DNA of 64,000 nt from Bacillus sp. FJAT-25509 (GTDB lineage: Bacteria > Bacillota > Bacilli > Bacillales > Bacillaceae_G), in assembly GCF_001420605.1 (NCBI RefSeq), contig NZ_LJIZ01000019.1, forward strand, positions 1 through 64,000, read 5' to 3'. The position numbers were made by a program, and so were the translations under genes. Below, one piece after another: positions 53,636 through 60,805 of this stretch. Position 1 is the first letter of the stretch, and every line of letters starts with the position of its first letter. The notes beneath the pieces are model-generated. The model ran no database searches. It was not told the origin of the DNA and was given only the letters and a program-made list of their open reading frames with translations.

Positions 53636-54725
53636 TCATGAATTTTATATGAATTTAGCTATTCAAAATGCCATGGCTACGAAAGGTCAAACCGATCCAA
53701 ACCCACTAGTAGGGTCTGTAATCGTAAATGATAATCGGATTGTTGGAATTGGTGCTCACTTAAAAGCTGGTGAACCTCATGCTGAAATTAATGCACTTAG
53801 AATGGCAGGAGATAAAGCTGAAGGTGGAACAATTTATGTAACTCTTGAGCCATGCTCTCATCATGGACGAACTGGTCCTTGTGCAGAGGCGGTTGTACGT
53901 GCAGGCTTGAAAAAAGTTGTTATTGCTACACTTGATCCAAATCCGCTAGTTGCAGGAAGAGGAGTAAAAATTCTTCAAGATGCGGGAATTGAAGTAATCA
54001 TCGGAGTTTGTGAAGAGCAATCGATCAAAATGAATGAAGTATTTAACAAATATATTGTTAAAAACATTCCTTTTGTCGTAATGAAATCAGCGTCTACATT
54101 GGACGGGAAAATTGCTACCCATTCTTCTGATAGTAAATGGATCACTTCAGCAGAAGCTCGAAATGATGTTCATCAATTAAGAAATGAAATTGGTGCGATA
54201 TTAGTTGGCGTAAATACAGTATTAAAAGATAATCCAGAATTAACAACTAGAATTCCAAACGGGCGTAATCCAGTTAGAGTCATACTAGATTCAACTTTAA
54301 AGATTCCTTTAGAATCAAAAGTTGTAACTGATCAACAAGCAGATACATGGATATTCACAAGTCAAAAACACTCTGAACAAAAAAGAAGTGAATTAGAAAA
54401 CTTAGGTGTAAAAGTATTTGTAACGAGCGATCCAAGTCAGGTTGATTTAAACGAAATGCTAAAAATTCTAGGAAAACATTCAATCTCTTCTTTATTAGTA
54501 GAAGGTGGTGGAGAAGTGAATGCTTCCTTTATGAATCAAAATTTAGTTGATAAAGTGATTGTCTATTTAGCTCCTAAATTAATAGGTGGAAAAAATGCAC
54601 CTACATTTTTAGAAGGTACTGGGTTTGATAAAATGGGACAAGCGATTGAACTTGAAGAGATTGAATTAACGAAAATTGGTCCTGATTATAAATTCATAGG
54701 CTATCCGAAATATATTACTTCATGA
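53628..54725 (+). CDS. ribD: bifunctional pyrimidine deaminase/reductase
   Basis: 365 residues. The N-terminal zinc deaminase has HAEINALRMAG and PCSHHGRTGPC; the C-terminal reductase has VVMKSASTLDGKIATHSSDS, NPVRVILDSTLKIPL and LLVEGGGEVNASF. It deaminates and reduces the GTP cyclohydrolase II product, giving 5-amino-6-ribitylaminouracil phosphate. I chose TTG 53628 because AAAGGAGG lies 8 bases upstream, inside the end of the cyclohydrolase gene. RibE and RibH are not present here. Confidence 0.85.
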   Translation: MSNHEFYMNLAIQNAMATKGQTDPNPLVGSVIVNDNRIVGIGAHLKAGEPHAEINALRMAGDKAEGGTIYVTLEPCSHHGRTGPCAEAVVRAGLKKVVIATLDPNPLVAGRGVKILQDAGIEVIIGVCEEQSIKMNEVFNKYIVKNIPFVVMKSASTLDGKIATHSSDSKWITSAEARNDVHQLRNEIGAILVGVNTVLKDNPELTTRIPNGRNPVRVILDSTLKIPLESKVVTDQQADTWIFTSQKHSEQKRSELENLGVKVFVTSDPSQVDLNEMLKILGKHSISSLLVEGGGEVNASFMNQNLVDKVIVYLAPKLIGGKNAPTFLEGTGFDKMGQAIELEEIELTKIGPDYKFIGYPKYITS

Positions 54726-54740
54726 GGAAGGACTTTTAGA

Positions 54741-55310
54741 ATGAAATTCGGTTTCGATATTGACGATACTTTAATTGATTTAAGACAGCATGCTTTTCAC
54801 ATTTATAATAAAAAATTAAATAAAAATATCCCTATAGAAGCTTACAATGAATTGAAAACTGTTGAAATTCATGAACCTTTTGGCTTAACGGCAGAAGAAG
54901 GAAGCAAAATGTGGAAGAGTAATCTAGAAGAGACATACTTTACGACTTGTCCTCCATTTCCATATGCAGTTGAAACATTACAAGAATTAGAAAAGCAGGG
55001 ACACGAAATTTATTATGTGACTGCTAGAAATAAAGAATATGGTGAACGCACAAAAGAATGGTTATTAAAAAATGGATTTCCAGTTCATCAAGATCGATTT
55101 TATTGTGGAATGAAAGATTCTGAAAAAATTCATATTATAAAAGAATTAGGCTTAGATTATTATTTTGATGACAAACCAGAAATATTGAATACACTCTCAG
55201 AATTAACTTTAAAAGCATATGTGAAAGACACTTCATATAATAGAGGGATGGACATCCCACGTATTACGTGTTGGTCTGAATTAAAAGAGATTATTTCGTT
55301 TAATCAATGA
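54741..55310 (+). CDS. HAD-superfamily phosphatase (5'-nucleotidase-like)
   Basis: 189 residues. The nucleophile motif FDIDDTLIDL is at residues 5-14, motif II in YYVTARNKEYG, and the acidic motif in YYFDDKPEIL. GAGGAAGG lies close before the ATG and only 15 bases after ribD. In the riboflavin route the ribitylamino-uracil phosphate must be dephosphorylated by a HAD enzyme, so the position suggests this role. A general nucleotidase remains possible. Confidence 0.75.
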   Translation: MKFGFDIDDTLIDLRQHAFHIYNKKLNKNIPIEAYNELKTVEIHEPFGLTAEEGSKMWKSNLEETYFTTCPPFPYAVETLQELEKQGHEIYYVTARNKEYGERTKEWLLKNGFPVHQDRFYCGMKDSEKIHIIKELGLDYYFDDKPEILNTLSELTLKAYVKDTSYNRGMDIPRITCWSELKEIISFNQ

Positions 55311-55313
55311 AGA

Positions 55314-55340
55314 AAAAAACACCTTGATAGGTGTTTTTTT
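55314..55340 (+). terminator. terminator of the rib-like cluster
   Basis: AAAACACCT and AGGTGTTTT around TGAT, then a T run. Confidence 0.85.
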
Positions 55341-55410
55341 ACGTGTTGAAATAATTGAAATATATTGCACTTAATTTATTTATGAATGGTTTACTTTTTT
55401 TGATAAAGAA

Positions 55411-55537
55411 GTTGATTGGAACGGAAGGTTGCTCGACTCCTATGGGATAAGCGGGAAGGCTGAGACCCCGCAGGCTTGCCGAGGAGGCTAAAGAATCTCG
55501 CCCCATGGAAAGCGAGCATCCTGTAGTGGAAATCAAC
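55411..55537. repeat. Bacillaceae intergenic repeat element
   Basis: About 127 bases, clearly more GC-rich than the surroundings, opening GTTGATTGGAACGGAAGG and ending GTGGAAATCAAC, so the ends form an inverted repeat. Internal landmarks are GACTCCTATGGG, TGAGACCCCGCAGGC and GGAAAGCGAGC. I recognise it as a widespread non-coding repeat of bacilli whose other copies differ at scattered positions. Flanking AAGAAG and CTTCTT extend the symmetry. No transposase. Confidence 0.75.
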
Positions 55538-55601
55538 CTCAAACATCTTCTTTTAAATAGAAAAATTGACAAGTTCTTTTTTCAAGTAAGATGTTGAAAA
55601 C

Positions 55602-56894
55602 TTATTTAAATCTTTTAAATCCTAAAAAATGTTGGTTCCAATATGAATTGTTTATTTTAGAAATAGTTACTCCTGAACTACTACTTGCATGGATAAACTC
55701 ATTATTATTAATCACGATACCCATGTGGGACGGTCCATAAGTATAAGTGTTTTCGAAAAAGATTAAATCTCCAGGTTGAAAGTCATCTACAGTTTTTAAA
55801 TTTGAACTATTATACCAATATCCTGCAACATTTGTTCTAGGAAGTGACAATCCAGATTCTTTGAATACATAGGAAATAAATCCACTACAGTCAAAACCTG
55901 ATGGAGTTTCCCCACCCCAAATATAAGGTACACCTGAATACTTTTTAGATAAGGTGATTAAAGTTTGCACATCAAATGATTGAGAGTTATTAGAATCAAC
56001 TTTATTTGAATCTGTCTGACTTGAATCTACCTTGTTTGAATCTGTCTTATTTGAATCAGTCTCTTTTCCAACATAAGATGCACCAACATACCCTATAACC
56101 CCATTAAATTTTATCTTATACCAACCATTAGAAAGTGAGATGACATCTAGTTTTTGATTTTTATTAACACTACCTAAAATCTGATAAGAAGTTCCAGCCC
56201 CAGATCTTACGCGTAAACCATTAATAGTAGAAATATAGTTTCCATAACTGACCACTTGATTATTATTACTATTATTCGATTCGGTAACTTTTCCAACATA
56301 GGATGCGCTAATATACCCTATTACCCCATTAAATTTCACCTTATACCAACCATTAGAAACTGAGATTACATCTAATCTTTGATTTTTATTAACACTACCT
56401 AAAATCTGATAAGAAGTTCCAGCGCCTGATCTTATGCGGACACCGTTACCAGTAGAAATGTAGTTCCCCGAAGTAACCACTTGATTATTATTACTAATAT
56501 TCGATTCGGTAACTTTTCCAACATAAGAAGCACTAATATATCCAGTTGACCCATTAAATTTTATTTTATACCAACCATTAGACGATGAAATTACATCAAG
56601 TTTTTGGTTTTTATTAACACTACCTAAAATCTGATAAGAGGTACCAGCTCCAGATCTTACATGGACACCATTACCGATTGATTTATATGTACTAATATTA
56701 TTATTTGAATAAAGTGTACTAGATTGCAGAGTTTTGGAATCAATAGAGGCTGCAGCTGCAGTAGTATTATATGGAATTTGAATTGTTAATGTTGATGCAA
56801 GGCCAACTAATGCCATTGAGTTTAATGCTCGTTTTTTATTTCTTTCTCCTTTCAAATTTAACTTAATTAAGGTACTTGCTGATTTTGATTTCAT
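55602..56894 (-). CDS. secreted NlpC/P60 endopeptidase with three SH3b domains
   Basis: 430 residues. A long signal region (MALVGLASTLTIQIPYNTTA) is followed by three nearly identical SH3b repeats of about 73 residues (starting near 71, 146 and 219; each has VRSGAGTSYQILGSVNKNQ or a close variant). Next comes a Lys/Asp/Ser linker with TDSNKVDSS repeats, and a C-terminal NlpC/P60 domain with Cys336 (GFDCSGFISYVF), His390 (GPSHMGIV) and His402 (EFIHAS). It should bind and cut peptidoglycan stem peptides. The ATG at 56894 follows GGGAAGG. Confidence 0.9.
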   Translation of the reverse strand: MKSKSASTLIKLNLKGERNKKRALNSMALVGLASTLTIQIPYNTTAAAASIDSKTLQSSTLYSNNNISTYKSIGNGVHVRSGAGTSYQILGSVNKNQKLDVISSSNGWYKIKFNGSTGYISASYVGKVTESNISNNNQVVTSGNYISTGNGVRIRSGAGTSYQILGSVNKNQRLDVISVSNGWYKVKFNGVIGYISASYVGKVTESNNSNNNQVVSYGNYISTINGLRVRSGAGTSYQILGSVNKNQKLDVISLSNGWYKIKFNGVIGYVGASYVGKETDSNKTDSNKVDSSQTDSNKVDSNNSQSFDVQTLITLSKKYSGVPYIWGGETPSGFDCSGFISYVFKESGLSLPRTNVAGYWYNSSNLKTVDDFQPGDLIFFENTYTYGPSHMGIVINNNEFIHASSSSGVTISKINNSYWNQHFLGFKRFK

Positions 56895-57330
56895 TACTTA
56901 CCTTCCCTCTAACCAATAACAGAAATAACAAAGAAAAATCCCTTACCTCTTTTGATAGTAAGGGCAAATCTTAGATTACATGAATTTGGTAATTAAATTA
57001 TTTAGAATGTGAGATCACATTTAGTTTAAATTCTAACATAAGTACATAGATGTCTTCACTTATTTAGTGTTAAATTTTTCCGAAAAAGTAAATTTAGTTC
57101 AAAATTTACTAAAAAAAAACAAAGAAATAACGTGATATTTTCACTATTCAGCAACTTGAAAAAAACGTAATAGATTTTTTTATTTCCGTAAATAAAGATA
57201 AGATTATTGCTTTATGAAAGTTTTGTTAAGTAAACTAATAATATAGATTATACAAGTTGTCAGGAAATACAAGCGTAAAAAAGTCTATTAAAATATTAAT
57301 CCTACCCTTTAATCGGAGGTGCTAGTCAAA
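56895..57330. other. divergent gap of 436 bp
   Basis: It separates the NlpC gene from the CxxC protein genes. The one clear structure is CCCTTAC/GTAAGGG (56940-56964): on the minus strand it is followed by ATTTTTCTTT, so it looks like a leader terminator or attenuator of the NlpC gene. The rest is AT-rich without a gene. Confidence 0.45.
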
Positions 57331-57624
57331 GTGACAAAGCTTGAACTTGATATTCAAAACATACAAATTGCAAAACATACGGATTATAAAGGCTATAAAA
57401 TTAAATTTTCGATTGATCAACAGCAGTTTGCACTTTTAGTCGGTAAAACAAAGATATTATTTCCTTTGTCTTTAATTCACACTTTTAATGAAAAAGGAAC
57501 ATGTCAGCTTTGCAATAAACTAGTTTTTCCATCAAATATTAGTCAACAAGTTTGTCCAACATTATTTAATAGAAGAAATGAATTATTAGCTTATTTCCAA
57601 GAACATTATTCTGAGCAATTTTAA
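57331..57624 (+). CDS. small CxxC protein, paralogue A
   Basis: 97 residues from GTG 57331, which has GGAGGTG at good spacing. It reads TKLELDIQNIQIAKHTDYKG, then GTCQLCNKLVFPSNISQQVC and a C-terminal LLAYFQEHYSE. The three Cys (CxxC plus one 16 residues on) suggest a metal or disulfide site. No signal peptide. It is followed by a clear paralogue 183 bases downstream. Family and function unknown. Confidence 0.6.
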   Translation: MTKLELDIQNIQIAKHTDYKGYKIKFSIDQQQFALLVGKTKILFPLSLIHTFNEKGTCQLCNKLVFPSNISQQVCPTLFNRRNELLAYFQEHYSEQF

Positions 57625-57694
57625 TTAGCTATAAAATGGCTTTTGACAATCGTCGACCAAAGTAAAATAATAAATTAATAAAGAAATCGTGATA

Positions 57695-57728
57695 AAAAAC
57701 TACTTTTTGGGTAGTTTTTATTTTTTTA
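57695..57728 (+). terminator. terminator after paralogue A
   Basis: AAAAACTAC and GTAGTTTTT, then ATTTTTTT. Confidence 0.8.
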
Positions 57729-57806
57729 TGAAAATATTTAACGATAATGAGTCATAAAAATAGCATTTCGTCATATATTTTGTTGAAAACGGAGGTGCTA
57801 TTTCAC

Positions 57807-58109
57807 ATGGTGATTCAAGACTTAGATATTCAAAACGTGGTAATTAGTAAGCTTGGAGGGTACGACGGTTATAAAATAAGCTTTTCCGTTAATCATCAAG
57901 GTTACATATTATTAGCTGGAAAACAAAAGACGATTTTCCCTTTGTCTATTAAACATGCATTTATTGAAAAGGAAAAGTGTCAGTTTTGCAATAAACTTGT
58001 ATTTAAATCTGCGATAAGCCAGCAAATTTGTTTAAATCTCCTTCTTAAGAAAAGCGATTTATTATCATATTTTCAGCAAAGGTATCCAGAACCATTTGAG
58101 CAAATATAA
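57807..58109 (+). CDS. small CxxC protein, paralogue B
   Basis: 100 residues from ATG 57807 (GGAGGTG upstream). It shares DLDIQNVVISK, the middle FPLSIKHAFIEKEKCQFCNK and ISQQIC with paralogue A, so the CxxC and third Cys are conserved between copies. Both leaders carry the same GGAGGTGCTA context, so regulation may also be shared. Each copy has its own terminator. A longer reading from 57747 lacks a start signal. Confidence 0.6.
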   Translation: MVIQDLDIQNVVISKLGGYDGYKISFSVNHQGYILLAGKQKTIFPLSIKHAFIEKEKCQFCNKLVFKSAISQQICLNLLLKKSDLLSYFQQRYPEPFEQI

Positions 58110-58131
58110 GTTTTAAAGAAAACTATCGAGG

Positions 58132-58158
58132 AAAAACCACTAGAGAGGTGGTTTTTTG
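58132..58158 (+). terminator. terminator after paralogue B
   Basis: AAAACCAC and GTGGTTTT around a short loop, then TTGTTT. Confidence 0.75.
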
Positions 58159-58311
58159 TTTATTAAATGAGTACATATTATTATTTATCCCTCCATCAAT
58201 TCAATATAGTTGATTAAGAATTGTAATAATTTAGTTAAAAAAACACTGTAGAAATACGATTGTAATTGTTGTACTATTCTTATAATTATATTTTTATTGG
58301 AGGATATTTTC

Positions 58312-58812
58312 ATGCCTAATTCTTTATTACCGACAAATACTATTTCTTTACAATTTTATAATGACAAATATGATGATCAATTAAAAAACTATTTTCTAGC
58401 TGATGAGCATCTAAAATTTACTGGTCTTCCTATAGATAATATAGAAAAGTGTATATTAGAGGCTGATCGTCATGCGATTTTAATTTTGAGTAATAATGAT
58501 GTTGCAGGATTTTTTGTTTTGCATGGTTGGGATGGAGTTAGACAATATAGTGATAATAAAAATGCAATTCTATTAAGGGCTTATTCTGTTGATTCAAATT
58601 TTCAAGGAAAAGGGATTGCGAAACAATCTTTGAATTTATTGCCTTCTTTTGTAAAAGCGAATTTCCCCAAGCGAGATGAAATTATTTTGGGTGTGAATCA
58701 TAAAAATATTGCTGCACAGCATGTTTATTTAAAAAGCGGATTTATTGATAAAGGAAATAGAGTAATGGGGAGAAAAGGTGAGCTCTTTATTCTGCATATG
58801 GATCTAGTATAA
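58312..58812 (+). CDS. GNAT-family N-acetyltransferase
   Basis: 166 residues. The acetyl-CoA motif is in YSVDSNFQGKGIAKQSLNLL near residues 95-115, followed by VNHKNIAAQHVYLKSGF. ATG 58312 follows TTGGAGG; the frame begins upstream at 58297 inside that site. A TATAAT-like box lies at about 58281. Substrate unknown. It forms a possible operon with the next gene, 19 bases downstream. Confidence 0.82.
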   Translation: MPNSLLPTNTISLQFYNDKYDDQLKNYFLADEHLKFTGLPIDNIEKCILEADRHAILILSNNDVAGFFVLHGWDGVRQYSDNKNAILLRAYSVDSNFQGKGIAKQSLNLLPSFVKANFPKRDEIILGVNHKNIAAQHVYLKSGFIDKGNRVMGRKGELFILHMDLV

Positions 58813-58831
58813 GTTTAGAAAGAAGGAAGAG

Positions 58832-59380
58832 ATGATGTACGGAGTTGTAGCGTTATTTGATGCAGAAACCGAACAAATTATTAAGGATATTTGGACAGAG
58901 TTAAGAGAAAAATCGATTTCTTTCTATGCTGATGAAGTAGTAGATCGTAAACCTCATATTACTTTAGCCAGTTATCATCGTTTAGATAAGCTAAGGTTTA
59001 TTGAACAATTAGATGATTTTTATGAAAATAAGCCAGAAATAGATATTAGTTTTAATTCAATTGGTTCTTTTTTAAATACTGGCATATTGTATTTTTCACC
59101 AAATGTTACTAAAAATTTGATTGAGTTTCATGAGAACTTTCATATTCAGTTTAAACAATTTCATGATAATCCAAAGTCTATTTATCTACCTGGAAAGTGG
59201 ATCCCACATTGTACCTTAGCTAATAGATTGTCACCGGATAAACTGGTTGAAGCATATAATTATTGTTTATATCGAAATGATACGATTGTAGGGAAAATAC
59301 AGGAAATTGGTATTATTGAGATGGTTAGTAAAAATAATGCTCCAATTATCTATTCGAAGTCTTTAAACCCAATAAGATAA
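58832..59380 (+). CDS. 2H phosphoesterase / 2'-5' RNA ligase-like protein
   Basis: 182 residues with the two signature motifs HITLA (near residue 42) and HCTLA (near 129) that form the active site of 2H phosphoesterases. These act on 2',3'-cyclic phosphates or ADP-ribose derivatives of RNA and nucleotides; the substrate here is unknown. The start may be the ATG at 58832 or at 58835. It lies 19 bases after the GNAT gene. Confidence 0.8.
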   Translation: MMYGVVALFDAETEQIIKDIWTELREKSISFYADEVVDRKPHITLASYHRLDKLRFIEQLDDFYENKPEIDISFNSIGSFLNTGILYFSPNVTKNLIEFHENFHIQFKQFHDNPKSIYLPGKWIPHCTLANRLSPDKLVEAYNYCLYRNDTIVGKIQEIGIIEMVSKNNAPIIYSKSLNPIR

Positions 59381-59384
59381 GCTG

Positions 59385-59415
59385 AAAAACTCGTAAAAAA
59401 TAACGAGTTTTTTAT
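59385..59415 (+). terminator. terminator after GNAT/2H operon
   Basis: AAAACTCGT and ACGAGTTTT with an A-rich loop, then TTATTTTT. Confidence 0.8.
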
Positions 59416-59544
59416 TTTTGGCTCTATTAATACCTTTATAAAAGGTGGTTTTCTTTTGCCCGAAAATCAACTATTAACGACAACAGATGCTTATTTTTAA
59501 ATAGTCTTACTCATAATCGTTCGATGAGTGAGTGAAAAAACTCA

Positions 59545-59594
59545 AATAATCGAATTGGAAACAACTCATTCGAGTTGTTTTCAATTCGATTATT
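59545..59594. promoter_or_regulatory. 23-bp inverted repeat, candidate enhancer (UAS) or hairpin
   Basis: 59545-59567 pairs with 59572-59594 over 23 positions with a single G-U, around ATTC. It is centred near -110 of the expected start site of the sigma-54 promoter at 59653, a normal place for an activator binding site. It could instead be a terminator, but the preceding genes already have one at 59385. The rest of the 59416-59719 gap has a smaller ACTCAT/ATGAGT repeat and no gene. Confidence 0.55.
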
Positions 59595-59652
59595 TTATTA
59601 GCTCGAGTCGTTTTGAATCATTAAATGTTGATTTATAGGTATTTTTAAATTT

Positions 59653-59668
59653 TGGCATGGATATTGCA
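59653..59668 (+). promoter_or_regulatory. sigma-54 (-24/-12) promoter
   Basis: TGGCATGGATATTGCA matches the consensus TGGCACRNNNNTTGCW except for one base (C to T). The invariant GG and GC are exactly 10 bases apart. It lies 52 bases before the Rieske oxygenase gene. Confidence 0.78.
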
Positions 59669-59719
59669 ATATAAAAGATACAGGGGTAGAAAATAGGGAA
59701 ATGAGAGGGGTTAAAACAA

Positions 59720-60805
59720 ATGACTTTTAACAAAGTACAAAATGCAACGACTGAAAATTTCGAGAGAACGCTAACTTATGATTTATACACTGATCCAAAG
59801 GTTTTAGAGCAAGAGCAAGAAAAGATCTTTTCAAAGTCTTGGCAGTTAGTTGGACATGTTAGCCAGCTAGAAAATATAGGAGATTTCTTTACAGCAGAAG
59901 TAGCAGGTGAACCGATTATTGTAACACGTGACAAGAATGGGGTTATTCAAGCTTTTTATAATGTTTGTCCACATCGAGCAACTAAGCTAGAGAAGAATGA
60001 AAGTGGAAATAAAAAAATTCTACAATGTGGTTACCACGGATGGACTTTTCATTTAGATGGTAAATTAAATAAAGCTCCTAATTTTAAAGGAGAAGATTTG
60101 GCTTGTGTATCAAATGCTTGTTTACGAGCTGTAAGGATGGAAATTGCTGAGGCGTTTATTTTCGTTAATTTAGATGACGATGCTACATCATTAATTGAGA
60201 CTTATGGAGATTTTTTTGAAAAGCTAAGCAAGTTTACTTTTTTAAGTGAATTAAAAAGAACGAGCAGTAGATCTAGAATTATTAAAGCAAACTGGAAAGC
60301 ATTTATTGATAATTATTTAGAATGTGATCACTGTCATGTAGCTCATCCAAGCTTTGTGGCTACTTTAGATATGAAAGACTATCAAATTATTACATGTCAG
60401 AATTATTCTGTTCAAGGATCTGTTGTGAAAGCAAATAAGAAAATGGGTTCATTAGATTTTAATGAAGTAGAAATGCAAGGTGGTACATTCTATTGGTTAT
60501 GGCCGAATTTAATGATGACGATTTATCCAGGCCCAGGAAATATTGCCACAATCCAAATGATTCCAATCGATCATGAGACAACACTTGGAGTTTACACATA
60601 CTACTTTAGAGATGAAAATTTAACACAGGAAGAAAAAGACTTAGTTGAATTTGCTGAAGTAGTACGTAATGAAGATGTTGAATTGGTTGAACTTGAACAA
60701 GTAGGATTCCGCTCACGAGCATTTAATAAAGGCTTCTATTCTTCTTCAGAGCAAGCAATTGTTCAGTTCCATGAGACTGTCCTAAAAGCACTGGAGGAAG
60801 AATGA
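59720..60805 (+). CDS. Rieske non-haem iron oxygenase alpha subunit, CntA/quaternary-ammonium type
   Basis: 361 residues. The Rieske 2Fe-2S ligands are Cys83/His85 (CPHRA) and Cys103/His106 (CGYHGW). The mononuclear iron ligands are His204, His209 and probably Asp319 (NEDVELVE). The bridging residue is Glu201 in DNYLECDHCHVAHP, where aromatic dioxygenases have Asp; this Glu is a feature of carnitine oxygenase CntA and related betaine demethylases. No beta subunit or reductase gene adjoins. GAGAGGGG precedes the ATG. The aldehyde and D-malate dehydrogenase genes that follow fit the products of carnitine cleavage. Confidence 0.82.
   Translation: MTFNKVQNATTENFERTLTYDLYTDPKVLEQEQEKIFSKSWQLVGHVSQLENIGDFFTAEVAGEPIIVTRDKNGVIQAFYNVCPHRATKLEKNESGNKKILQCGYHGWTFHLDGKLNKAPNFKGEDLACVSNACLRAVRMEIAEAFIFVNLDDDATSLIETYGDFFEKLSKFTFLSELKRTSSRSRIIKANWKAFIDNYLECDHCHVAHPSFVATLDMKDYQIITCQNYSVQGSVVKANKKMGSLDFNEVEMQGGTFYWLWPNLMMTIYPGPGNIATIQMIPIDHETTLGVYTYYFRDENLTQEEKDLVEFAEVVRNEDVELVELEQVGFRSRAFNKGFYSSSEQAIVQFHETVLKALEEE

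Noticed and set aside
56895-57318. c-di-AMP (ydaO-type) riboswitch before the NlpC/P60 gene
   Set aside because: Such genes often have one, but I could not find its conserved core on the minus strand; only a simple terminator-like hairpin is present.
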